Positions 1 through 5,233 of a DNA stretch of 5,233 bases are shown one piece after another. The translations under genes were made by a program, and so were the position numbers. The notes under the pieces are model-generated. The model saw only the letters and a program-made list of their open reading frames with translations, had not been told where the DNA came from and made no database searches. Within the stretch, counting starts at the first letter, position 1. Every line of letters starts with the position of its first letter. Source of the stretch: Desulfobacterales bacterium (GTDB lineage: Bacteria; Desulfobacterota; Desulfobacteria; Desulfobacterales; UBA5852); contig JAERRP010000046.1 in the NCBI GenBank assembly GCA_016735415.1, forward strand, positions 1 through 5,233, written 5' to 3'.

Positions 1-18
1 AAAAAGTGTCCAAACAGA

Positions 19-91
19 ATCGAGATAGAACAGTCCGTTACCTGACCACCCTCTCGCAGATCCCTGCGTGCGGTTTTGCCGCACAGGGCTC
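19..91 (-). mobile_element. 3' end of a group II intron (domains V and VI), 5'-truncated
   Basis: Read on the minus strand, 91 to 59 folds as group II domain V. The lower helix is GAGCCCTG with CAGGGATC, the upper helix is TGCGG with CCGCA around a CAAAA loop, and the two-base CG bulge sits where the family has it. The AGC catalytic triad is present; its G faces an A rather than the usual U. A short joiner leads to domain VI (55 to 22), where GAGAGGGTGGTC pairs with GACTGTTCTATCTC. One A (position 26) is left unpaired on the 3' strand, as expected for the branch point. It lies eight bases before a plausible intron end in AT at 19. Domains V and VI form the ribozyme active site and lariat branch point. 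No reverse transcriptase/maturase and no domains I-III are seen between here and the PEBP gene, so this is probably an immobile remnant. The 5' limit is unknown. Confidence 0.82.
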
Positions 92-233
92 CTCAGTATT
101 GATCGCTTCGTACGAAAGCGACGATTAATTCCAGTAACCCATTATCCGGGGGCGCGGAATAAAGATAAAAGCCCGTCCGCATGTGCGTATTTCTAAACTG
201 GCACGGCTTTCCCGGTCCCTCTCAAGCGCGAGG
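92..233. other. Non-coding stretch between PEBP gene and intron domain V
   Basis: No convincing gene is seen here. A small hairpin at 104-120 (CGCTT with AAGCG) lies just upstream of domain V on the minus strand and could be the last part of intron domain IV. Short minus-strand frames give no recognisable maturase C-terminus. The part next to the PEBP stop holds a terminator-like stem and possibly a broken attC, listed separately. Confidence 0.5.
162..210 (-). terminator. Possible intrinsic terminator of the PEBP gene
   Basis: About 24 bases past the stop on the minus strand, AAAGCCGTGCC (210-200) pairs with GGACGGGCTTT (178-168). This gives about ten pairs with a one-base bulge on each side and a 21-base loop, followed by TTTTATCTT. 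The long loop makes it a weak terminator. It could instead be part of a degraded attC or of an intron domain. Confidence 0.4.
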
Positions 234-239
234 TTAGCG
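206..239 (-). repeat. Possible left half of an attC site at the PEBP stop codon
   Basis: The PEBP stop lies inside GCTAAC, close to an attC R'' box (RYYYAAC). What follows on the minus strand, CTTGAGAGGGACCGGGAAAG, resembles the matching part of the Vibrio cholerae repeat (VCR) as I remember it, sharing the AGAGGGAC core. No matching L'/R' half (GTTRRRY) is found before the intron sequence, so if real the site is truncated. The VCR comparison is from memory, not a search. Confidence 0.3.
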
Positions 240-788
240 GCCATACTTGGCTGTAAAACTTGCTTTCCCAAGGGAGTTCGCATTAATCATAAAGCTGATT
301 AATGCTGCGCTCGAGTCAGATGGAACGTCAATTTTTTCAATTTTGAGTGCATGAACCGTAAAAATATAGCGGTGTGGCTTATCTCCTTGAGGCGGGCATG
401 CACCGCCAAATGCATGGGTACCATAATCTGTACGACCTTGAACGGCACCCGGAGGCAACAGCTTCCCTGTTGGATCGCCAGCGCCTGTTGCTATTTCGGT
501 AACATTCGCCGGGATATTGTAGACAACCCAATGCCACCAACCCGACCCCGTTGGTGCATCAGGGTCATACACAGTAATCGCAAAGCTTTTTGTTCCTTTT
601 GGGTTTGCCGTCCATTTAAGCGCCGGCGATTGATTTTTTCCAGAGCACCCAAATCCATTAAACACCTGTTTCTCAGTGAGAAAAGAACCAGATTTAATTG
701 TTGGGCTTGTAAGCGTAAAGTCACTTGCGTAGACTACAGTTGAGGCCAAGCAAAAAACGAGAATTAACGAGATTCGTGCTCTAAGCAT
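234..788 (-). CDS. Secreted PEBP family protein (YbhB/YbcL-like)
   Basis: A 184-residue protein of the phosphatidylethanolamine-binding / Raf kinase inhibitor-like family. Residues 1-21 form a signal peptide (MLRARIS, hydrophobic core, VYA before the cut), so it should act in the periplasm. Family marks are visible: CSGKNQSPALKW (48-59), YDPDAP (74-79), HWVVYNIP (86-93) and CPPQGDKPHRY (131-141), which together line the small anion-binding pocket. Cys48 and Cys131 could form a disulfide. The length fits a secreted YbhB/YbcL protein. Bacterial members have no settled biochemical role; UPEC YbcL modulates neutrophil migration, which need not apply here. The ATG at 788 is chosen because GAAAGGA lies seven bases upstream and it begins a good signal peptide; an in-frame ATG at 839 lacks a ribosome site and would place coding sequence across the attC-like site. 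GC is about 45-50% in sampled stretches, below the 65% sampled in trpB2, consistent with transfer. The family call is firm, the function unknown. Confidence 0.9.
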   Translation of the reverse strand: MLRARISLILVFCLASTVVYASDFTLTSPTIKSGSFLTEKQVFNGFGCSGKNQSPALKWTANPKGTKSFAITVYDPDAPTGSGWWHWVVYNIPANVTEIATGAGDPTGKLLPPGAVQGRTDYGTHAFGGACPPQGDKPHRYIFTVHALKIEKIDVPSDSSAALISFMINANSLGKASFTAKYGR

Positions 789-795
789 AATAAGA

Positions 796-802
796 TCCTT
801 TC
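796..802 (-). promoter_or_regulatory. Ribosome binding site of the PEBP gene
   Basis: GAAAGGA on the minus strand sits seven bases before the ATG at 788. It decides the start against the upstream in-frame ATG at 839, which has no purine-rich site. Confidence 0.75.
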
Positions 803-820
803 TTGTAAGTTGAAAAGAAG

Positions 821-892
821 GCGCAACGACTGAACTCATTGGTTTTTACGAAGCGCAGCGGAGTAAAAATGCAGTGCAGTGATTTGTTAAAC
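821..892 (-). repeat. attC-like integron recombination site upstream of PEBP
   Basis: On the minus strand the 72-bp segment starts with GTTTAAC, a perfect R'' box (RYYYAAC), and ends with GTTGCGC, one base off the R' consensus GTTRRRY. Between them two imperfect inverted arms (880-863 and 849-829) share ACTG, ACT, CA and a perfect TTTTTAC/GTAAAAA stem, with a 13-base loop at 850-862. Unpaired extra bases lie in one arm, as attC sites need for strand choice. Size is within the known attC range of roughly 57-141 bp. The PEBP start codon follows R' after only 32 bases with a ribosome site, which is the usual spacing of a cassette gene. R' and R'' do not match each other well, as expected in an array, where the last bases of R' belong to the next cassette. 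No integrase gene or earlier cassette gene is seen, so it may be an orphan site. Confidence 0.6.
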
Positions 893-931
893 GCTTTCTA
901 TTTTCCTTCTATTATTTTATAATTTTTATAG

Positions 932-962
932 GGGGGTATCCATTTAAGGCAAGTCACCCTTG
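932..962 (+). repeat. Left inverted repeat of the MITE-like element
   Basis: Begins GGGGGTATCCA and continues with TTTAAGGCAAGT. It matches the reverse complement of 1054-1084 at 25 of 31 positions. Confidence 0.75.
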
Positions 963-1053
963 CAAACCAGCGATCAAACTCCTGCAGATTCCTGGAATAA
1001 TCGATGCCTGCCACAGGCCCGGGGAAGGTTTCCATACCTTAAAATACTAAATT

Positions 1054-1084
1054 CAGGGGGCACTTGCGTCAAGTGGATACCCCC
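1054..1084 (-). repeat. Right inverted repeat of the MITE-like element
   Basis: On the minus strand it reads GGGGGTATCCACTTGACG and onward. It holds an exact inner palindrome CACTTG-cgt-CAAGTG (1061-1075), which the left repeat shows only in degraded form. Confidence 0.75.
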
Positions 1085-1089
1085 TTTTT
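1056..1089 (+). terminator. Terminator-like hairpin with T-run at the element's right end
   Basis: On the plus strand GGGGG-CACTTG-cgt-CAAGTG-gata-CCCCC is followed by TTTTT, the shape of a rho-independent terminator. No plus-strand gene lies upstream, so it may only stop stray transcription or be a by-product of the repeat. On the trpB2 strand the same stem lacks a T-run after it. Confidence 0.35.
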
Positions 1090-1100
1090 CAGAATTCCGC

Positions 1101-1124
1101 TTGAACCCTCGAATCCTTGAATCC
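1101..1124. repeat. Short tandem of three 8-bp units downstream of trpB2
   Basis: Three units TTGAACCC, TCGAATCC and TTGAATCC stand head to tail, and a partial fourth copy follows (GTAACCC TCGGAATC). It lies in the 3' flank of trpB2, about 45 bases past its stop on the minus strand. No function is evident. Confidence 0.5.
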
Positions 1125-1169
1125 GTAACCCTCGGAATCACGCCAACTCTTTTGGAGGTGATCCTTATT

Positions 1170-2549
1170 TCATTCCCCGCTTTTGAGCTGTTCGGGTTTG
1201 GGGTAGTTTTCAAACACGGTCATCGCTTGCCGCATCGATTCCTCCGGCATCTGGATGTCGGTCAGTTCGCCGGCAAAGTATTTTTCATAAGCGCCGAGAT
1301 CCAGCAGGCCGTGTCCGCTGAAGCTCACCACGATGGTTTTCTCCCGGGCTTCTTCCCGGGCCTGACGGGCTTCCTTGACCACCTGGGCCAGGGCACTGGT
1401 GGTTTCGGGCGCCGGGATGAGCCCTTCGGTACGGGCCCACAGAACGCCGGCCTCATAGGCCTTGGTCTGATTGACGGATTTGGGTTCGAACAGACCTTCG
1501 CTTATTAGCTGGCTGACGGTGGGGGCCATGCCGTGGTAGCGCAGGCCGCCGGCGTGAATCGGCGGCGGCACGAAGGCGTGTCCCAGGCTGTACATGGGCA
1601 GAAGCGGCGTGTAGCCGGCCGTATCGCCGTGATCGTAGACAAAGGGCGCACGGGTCATGGTGGGGCAGGCTGTGGGCTCCACCGGGTAGATGGCGATGTC
1701 GCGGCCGTTGATCTTGTCGCGCACATAGGGGAAGGCCAGGCCGGCAAAATTACTGCCGCCGCCGGCGCAGCCGATGATCACGTCCGGATAGGCGTCGATC
1801 ATCTCGAACTGCTTCCGGGTTTCCAGGCCGATGATGGTCTGGTGCAGCATTACGTGGTTCAGCACGCTGCCTAAAGAATAGCGCGTTTTGCCGGTGGTGT
1901 CGGATACCGCGGCCTCGATGGCCTCGCTGATGGCGATGCCGAGGCTTCCGGGGGCGTCCGGATCTTTTTCCAGGGCATTGCGGCCGGCCTGGGTTTCGTT
2001 GCTGGGACTGGGAACGCAGGTCCCGCCCCAGGTCTGCATCATGGTCTTGCGGTAAGGCTTCTGGTCAAAGCTGATCCGGACCATGTAGACCTTGCAGGCC
2101 AGGCCGAACTGCGCGCATGCAAACGACAGGGCACTGCCCCACTGGCCGGCACCGGTTTCGGTGGTCATGCGCTCGATCCCGAAGACTTTGTTGTAATAGG
2201 CCTGGGGAACGGCCGTGTTGGGCTTGTGGCTGCCGGGCGGGCTGACCCCCTCGTTTTTGTAATAGATTTTTGCGGGCGTTCCCAGGGCTTTTTCCAGGGA
2301 GCGGGCCCGCAGCAGGGGCGAAGGGCGCCACAGGCTCAGCACGTCCAGTACCGGTTCGGGAATGTCGATCCAGCGTTCGGAACTCATTTCCTGCTCGAGC
2401 AGATTCATGGGAAAAACCGGCGCCAGGTCTTCGGGTGCGATGGGTGATCCATCCGGCTTAAGCGGGGGGTTGAGGCGGATATCCGCCAGAATGTTATACC
2501 ACTGCCGGGGCATTTCCCGGGTCGGCAGGTCCACTTTGCGATCGTTCAT
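1170..2549 (-). CDS. trpB2: Tryptophan synthase beta chain, type 2 (TrpB2)
   Basis: A complete 459-residue PLP enzyme of the TrpB2 subfamily, which joins indole and L-serine to give L-tryptophan in the cytoplasm. The length of about 450-460 and the N-terminal extension (PRQWYNI, later LAPVFP) mark type 2 against classical TrpB of about 400. Visible motifs, counted from the ATG: RPSPL (75-79), GSHKPNTA (106-113) with the Schiff-base Lys109, TETGAGQWG (130-138) with the catalytic-type Glu131, the phosphate-binding GCAGGGSN (260-267), and SGHG (411-414) near the cofactor ring. All catalytic features look intact. The ATG at 2549 is preferred because AGGAGG ends seven bases before it; a TTG directly before it would add one residue but leave only four bases. 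No trpA or other trp gene is adjacent, so it is a stand-alone TrpB2, perhaps salvaging free indole. It is divergent from the sensor kinase gene. Substrate use other than indole cannot be excluded from sequence. Confidence 0.95.
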   Translation of the reverse strand: MNDRKVDLPTREMPRQWYNILADIRLNPPLKPDGSPIAPEDLAPVFPMNLLEQEMSSERWIDIPEPVLDVLSLWRPSPLLRARSLEKALGTPAKIYYKNEGVSPPGSHKPNTAVPQAYYNKVFGIERMTTETGAGQWGSALSFACAQFGLACKVYMVRISFDQKPYRKTMMQTWGGTCVPSPSNETQAGRNALEKDPDAPGSLGIAISEAIEAAVSDTTGKTRYSLGSVLNHVMLHQTIIGLETRKQFEMIDAYPDVIIGCAGGGSNFAGLAFPYVRDKINGRDIAIYPVEPTACPTMTRAPFVYDHGDTAGYTPLLPMYSLGHAFVPPPIHAGGLRYHGMAPTVSQLISEGLFEPKSVNQTKAYEAGVLWARTEGLIPAPETTSALAQVVKEARQAREEAREKTIVVSFSGHGLLDLGAYEKYFAGELTDIQMPEESMRQAMTVFENYPKPEQLKSGE

Positions 2550-2556
2550 CAACGGG

Positions 2557-2562
2557 CCTCCT
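2557..2562 (-). promoter_or_regulatory. Ribosome binding site of trpB2
   Basis: A perfect AGGAGG on the minus strand with a seven-base gap to the ATG at 2549. The spacing favours this ATG over the adjoining TTG at 2552. Confidence 0.85.
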
Positions 2563-2577
2563 TGTTAAAGTTGATCG

Positions 2578-2606
2578 GTCTTAAAATTGTTGCCCTTTTT
2601 TGTCAA
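2578..2606 (-). promoter_or_regulatory. Possible sigma-70 promoter of trpB2
   Basis: On the minus strand a perfect -35 box TTGACA (2606-2601) is followed after 17 bases by TAAGAC (2583-2578), a weak -10 with three of six consensus bases. Transcription would start near 2571, giving a short leader that just contains the AGGAGG site. The leader is too short for a trp-type attenuator or T-box. Confidence 0.45.
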
Positions 2607-2608
2607 GT

Positions 2609-2627
2609 CGGCGCGCGGGCGCTGCCG
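2609..2627. promoter_or_regulatory. GC-rich hairpin between the divergent genes
   Basis: CGGCGCGCGGGCGCTGCCG can fold into a short stem of CGGCGCG with CGC-t-GCCG around a four-base loop. It lies just upstream of the trpB2 -35 box in the 186-bp divergent region. It may be an operator or only local GC richness; I cannot tell. I see no convincing promoter for the kinase gene in the rest of this region. Confidence 0.2.
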
Positions 2628-2724
2628 GCAATCTTTTGAAAAGGCATTGAATGTGATACAGCAAATCCTGCATCCGGCATCAACCCTCCGGTTTCGTTGC
2701 ACCACGCCCGTAAGTTTGTTCTAT

Positions 2725-2728
2725 AGGA
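2725..2728 (+). promoter_or_regulatory. Ribosome binding site of the sensor kinase gene
   Basis: AGGA lies seven bases before the ATG at 2736. It supports this start, which also begins a complete signal peptide. Confidence 0.65.
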
Positions 2729-2735
2729 ACGCCCA

Positions 2736-5233
2736 ATGAGATTACTCCGGCTGATCCCTGTGATTGTTCTGGCCCTGACCCTGCTGGCGGCCGCTCTGCC
2801 GGTGCACGCCGCCGAAACCCTCAAGATTGTCTACAATACCGGTGTTGCGCCGCTGAAATTTAAAGACGAAGCGCAGAAGCCCCAGGGCCTTTTTCCGGAT
2901 CTCTGGCGATTGTGGGCCCGGGAAACCGGGCGTGCGGTCGAATTCGTCGAGGTCGATACCTTTGGCGCTTCGATCGAAATGCTGCGCATCGGCCGGGCCG
3001 ATCTGCATGCCGGTCTGTTCAAGACGCCCGCAAGGGAATTGTTTCTGGACTATTCCGAACCGATCCTCAAAATTGATTACCATATCTTCACCCATCCCGG
3101 TGTCCAGCCCATCGAAACGCTGGAGCAGGCGGCCGGATTCATAGTCGGCCTTGTCCAGGGGGGCTACACCGAGAAACTGGTGCGGACCGTCATTCCGGAA
3201 CCGCATATCGCCATCTACGAAAGCAACGAGGCCCTGTTCCGGGCGGCCCAAAAAGGGGCTATCAAGGTCTTCGTGACCACCCGTATCGGCCTTTTTTATT
3301 ACCTCCGTGAAAATCGCCTGGCCAATACTTTCGGTTTCAATCCGCAGAAACCACTCTTCACCCAGACCTACTACACGGCCACGGCCAAGGGCCACCCGGA
3401 CCTGATCGCCGCGGTCGACAAGGGCTTGCACAAGATCGACGCCGGCGCGCGGCGTTTGCTGGAAGAAAAGTGGATCGTGCGCACCGCCAAAACCATCCCG
3501 GTCGAATTGGCTTATAAGCTCAGCGATGCGGAGCAGCACTACCTGGCGGTCACCGAAAAGATCCGTGTTCACAACGAAAGCGACTGGGCGCCGTTCAATT
3601 ATAATGAAAACGGCGCTCCCAAGGGGTATTCGATCGATTTTATCCGACTGCTGGCGGAAAAGACCGGCCTGGCTGTGGAATTCGTGTCCGGATCCACCTG
3701 GGATGAATATCTGGGAATGATGAAAGCCGGGACCCTCGACATCATGCTCAATATTGCTGCGACCGCCGAGCGAAAGGAGTATCTGGCCTTTACACCTTCC
3801 TATGTCGAGATGATCCAGATGCTCTACACGCGCAAGGAATTTCCGGAGGTGAACGGCATCGAGGACCTGTTCGGCCAACGCTTTGCCGTTCCCCGGGGAT
3901 TCTACATCGCCGAGGCCCTGCAGCCCTATCCACAAATCAAAGTGGTCGAAGTCCGTGATACGACCGCGGCCATCCTGGCGGTTTCCACCGGCAAGGCCGA
4001 CGCCCTGTTCGACCTGATGCCGGTGGTCAACTTCATCATGGAGCAGCTCCAGATCACCAACCTCAAGGTCGGCGGCGACATGGGCATCGCCCAAAGTGAG
4101 CCCATCCCGCTGCATCTGGCGGTGCGCCGCGACAACGCTATTCTGGCCGATATCCTGGCCAAGGGGATGACGCTGATTTCGGACGAGGAGAAACAGGCCC
4201 TGCGCGAACGCTGGCTCACCCCCCGCGGGGTGGTCCACCAGACGGTTTTTCTGAGTGCGGCCGAAAAAGCCTGGCTGGGCGACCACCCGGAAATACGACT
4301 GGGGGTGGATCCTTCATGGCCGCCGTTCGAACAGAAAACCCCGGACGGTCGATATGCCGGCATTACGGCGGATTATGTCAAGCTGCTCAATGAACGGCTG
4401 AGCATCGGCATGCAGGCGGATACGGGACTGACCTGGACCCAGGTGCTCGAAAAGGCCCGGGTCCGCGAAATCGATGTGATTCCCTGCATCTCGCCGACGC
4501 CTCAACGGTCGCAATTTCTTCTCTTTACCAAGCCCTATCTGAGCTTCCAATCGGTCATCGTGACCCGTAAAAGCGCTTCCTTCATCAACGGGCTGGCTGA
4601 TCTCAACAAAGCACCGGTCGGCGTGGTAGAGGGCTATATCACCCATGAAAAAATCGCCGCTGATTACCCGGCCATCAAGCTTAAAACCTACGCCAGCGTC
4701 GCGGAAGGACTCGATGCCGTGCTCAAAGGCCAGGTCCAGGCATTTGTTGACAACCTGGCCTCGATCACCTTCACGATCAAACGCCGGGAATTGGAAGATC
4801 TGAAAATTGCTTCCACCACGGAATACCATTTCAACCTCTCCATGGGGGTTCGCAAGGACTGGCCCGAGCTGGTGCCCATTCTCGAAAAAGGCCTCAAAAG
4901 CATCAGCAAGGAAGAACGCTACCAGATCCACGACCGCTGGATCAACGTCATCATCGAGCGCACCATGGACTGGGGCTACCTCTGGCGGATTCTGTCGATT
5001 GTCGTTGCCCTGGCCGGGGCCGTCGTCGTGATCATTCTTTTCTGGAACCGGCGCCTGGCCCGCGAAATCGACGAGCGCAAGCGCCTGCAGGAAGCGTTGA
5101 CTCAGGCCAAACAGGCGGCGGACGAGGCCAACAAGGCCAAGAGCGATTTTCTGGCCAATATGAGTCATGAGATCCGAACGCCCATGAACGCGGTGATCGG
5201 CATGGCGCACCTGGCCCTGCGGACGGACCTGAC
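2736..5233 (+). CDS. BvgS-like sensor histidine kinase with three periplasmic binding domains (3' end outside window)
   Basis: An open frame of 832 codons runs off the window end. Residues 1-25 are a signal peptide ([11 protein letters not shown], cut after VHA). Three SBP_bac_3 Venus-flytrap domains follow in the periplasm: about 29-248, 275-495 and 518-738. Each has a G-x-x-x-D-type entry (GLFPDLW, GYSIDFI, GITADYV) and ends in a similar LEEKWI / LRERWL / IHDRWI helix. Lengths and LS-A-E linkers (262-269, 506-516) show tandem duplication. A membrane helix (about 752-770) leads to a short basic/helical linker without a PAS domain, then the HisKA H-box [18 protein letters not shown] with phospho-acceptor His811. 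The protein should autophosphorylate on ligand binding and pass phosphate to a response regulator; receiver or Hpt domains, common in such kinases, would lie beyond the window. Domain 1 has lost the amino-acid-binding Asp seen in domains 2 and 3. Ligand and target genes are unknown. Confidence 0.93.
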   Translation, partial: MRLLRLIPVIVLALTLLAAALPVHAAETLKIVYNTGVAPLKFKDEAQKPQGLFPDLWRLWARETGRAVEFVEVDTFGASIEMLRIGRADLHAGLFKTPARELFLDYSEPILKIDYHIFTHPGVQPIETLEQAAGFIVGLVQGGYTEKLVRTVIPEPHIAIYESNEALFRAAQKGAIKVFVTTRIGLFYYLRENRLANTFGFNPQKPLFTQTYYTATAKGHPDLIAAVDKGLHKIDAGARRLLEEKWIVRTAKTIPVELAYKLSDAEQHYLAVTEKIRVHNESDWAPFNYNENGAPKGYSIDFIRLLAEKTGLAVEFVSGSTWDEYLGMMKAGTLDIMLNIAATAERKEYLAFTPSYVEMIQMLYTRKEFPEVNGIEDLFGQRFAVPRGFYIAEALQPYPQIKVVEVRDTTAAILAVSTGKADALFDLMPVVNFIMEQLQITNLKVGGDMGIAQSEPIPLHLAVRRDNAILADILAKGMTLISDEEKQALRERWLTPRGVVHQTVFLSAAEKAWLGDHPEIRLGVDPSWPPFEQKTPDGRYAGITADYVKLLNERLSIGMQADTGLTWTQVLEKARVREIDVIPCISPTPQRSQFLLFTKPYLSFQSVIVTRKSASFINGLADLNKAPVGVVEGYITHEKIAADYPAIKLKTYASVAEGLDAVLKGQVQAFVDNLASITFTIKRRELEDLKIASTTEYHFNLSMGVRKDWPELVPILEKGLKSISKEERYQIHDRWINVIIERTMDWGYLWRILSIVVALAGAVVVIILFWNRRLAREIDERKRLQEALTQAKQAADEANKAKSDFLANMSHEIRTPMNAVIGMAHLALRTDL

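Larger units (their letters stand above)
931..1084. mobile_element. MITE-like element with 31-bp imperfect inverted repeats
   Basis: A 154-bp non-coding segment bounded by inverted repeats at 932-962 and 1054-1084 that match at 25 of 31 positions. The outer 11 bases are perfect (GGGGGTATCCA) and GCAAGT is also conserved inside. Both ends contain a smaller palindrome. The interior has no coding potential that I can support. Outer G/C-rich ends and small size suggest a miniature inverted-repeat transposable element or an IS that lost its transposase. I see no clear target-site duplication: TTTTT occurs near both sides but not at matching positions. I cannot assign the IS family. A purely structural role, such as a large cruciform, is the alternative. 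Confidence 0.6.

Noticed and set aside
1..18. AAAAAGTGTCCAAACAG as the end of an insertion sequence that hosted the intron
   Set aside because: TGTCCAAA-like ends occur in some IS elements, but 18 bases at the window edge are too few to support it.
351..743. Plus-strand open frame opposite the PEBP gene
   Set aside because: Antisense of a well-supported PEBP domain; the translation is Cys/Arg-rich and unlike any family I know.
1091..1130. tRNA fragment (GGGTTCAAG-like T-arm on the minus strand)
   Set aside because: No acceptor, D or anticodon stem can be built around it; the resemblance comes from the 8-bp tandem units.
960..1508. Plus-strand open frame (182 codons) over the MITE-like element and the trpB2 3' end
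   Set aside because: Mostly antisense to the clear trpB2 coding sequence, and its first part crosses the inverted-repeat element. No ribosome site at its start.
2697..2727. TTGCAC ... TATAGG as a promoter for the kinase gene
   Set aside because: The -10 would overlap the AGGA ribosome site, leaving almost no leader, and the spacing is 19 bases.
2742..4286. Long minus-strand open frame (514 codons) opposite the kinase gene
   Set aside because: It is the antisense shadow of the GC-rich kinase frame. Its translation has no recognisable domain, while the plus frame shows a signal peptide, binding domains and HisKA without a break.
4314..5210. Second minus-strand open frame (298 codons) opposite the kinase gene
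   Set aside because: Antisense shadow over flytrap domain 3, the membrane helix and the H-box; no family features of its own.

Overview
This window looks like chromosomal DNA of a GC-rich Gram-negative bacterium. The genes on the right have many G/C-ending codons, secretion signals and a large periplasmic-sensor kinase. A Desulfobacterota-like anaerobe would fit the stand-alone type 2 TrpB next to a kinase with several periplasmic binding domains, but this is an inference and no marker gene proves it.

Left part (about 1-1085) is accessory DNA with lower GC. On the minus strand it holds a small secreted PEBP/YbhB-like protein (234-788). Just upstream of that gene is an imperfect hairpin with the layout of an integron attC site (821-892). 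Downstream, the bottom strand carries the 3' end of a group II intron: domain V with its two-base bulge, then domain VI with a bulged branch-point adenosine (19-91). No reverse transcriptase and no 5' intron domains fit in the window between this end and the PEBP gene, so the intron looks 5'-truncated. A 154-bp segment at 931-1084 is bounded by 31-bp imperfect inverted repeats and resembles a MITE or an emptied insertion sequence.

Right part (about 1170-5233) looks like ordinary chromosome. A full-length type 2 tryptophan synthase beta chain (TrpB2, 1170-2549, minus) is divergent from a very large membrane sensor kinase (2736 to beyond the window end, plus), with 186 bp between them. The kinase has a signal peptide, three tandem periplasmic Venus-flytrap domains of the amino-acid-binding (SBP_bac_3, HisJ-like) type, one membrane helix, a short helical linker and the start of a HisKA domain with the phospho-accepting His. 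It has no stop codon in the window; its kinase core and any receiver domains lie outside.

The divergent layout suggests, but does not show, that the kinase senses an amino acid or related small molecule connected to the TrpB2 reaction. The left part reads as a scar of mobile-element activity (integron cassette, group II intron, MITE-like element) beside this chromosomal pair. I found no tRNA, rRNA, CRISPR array or complete transposase.
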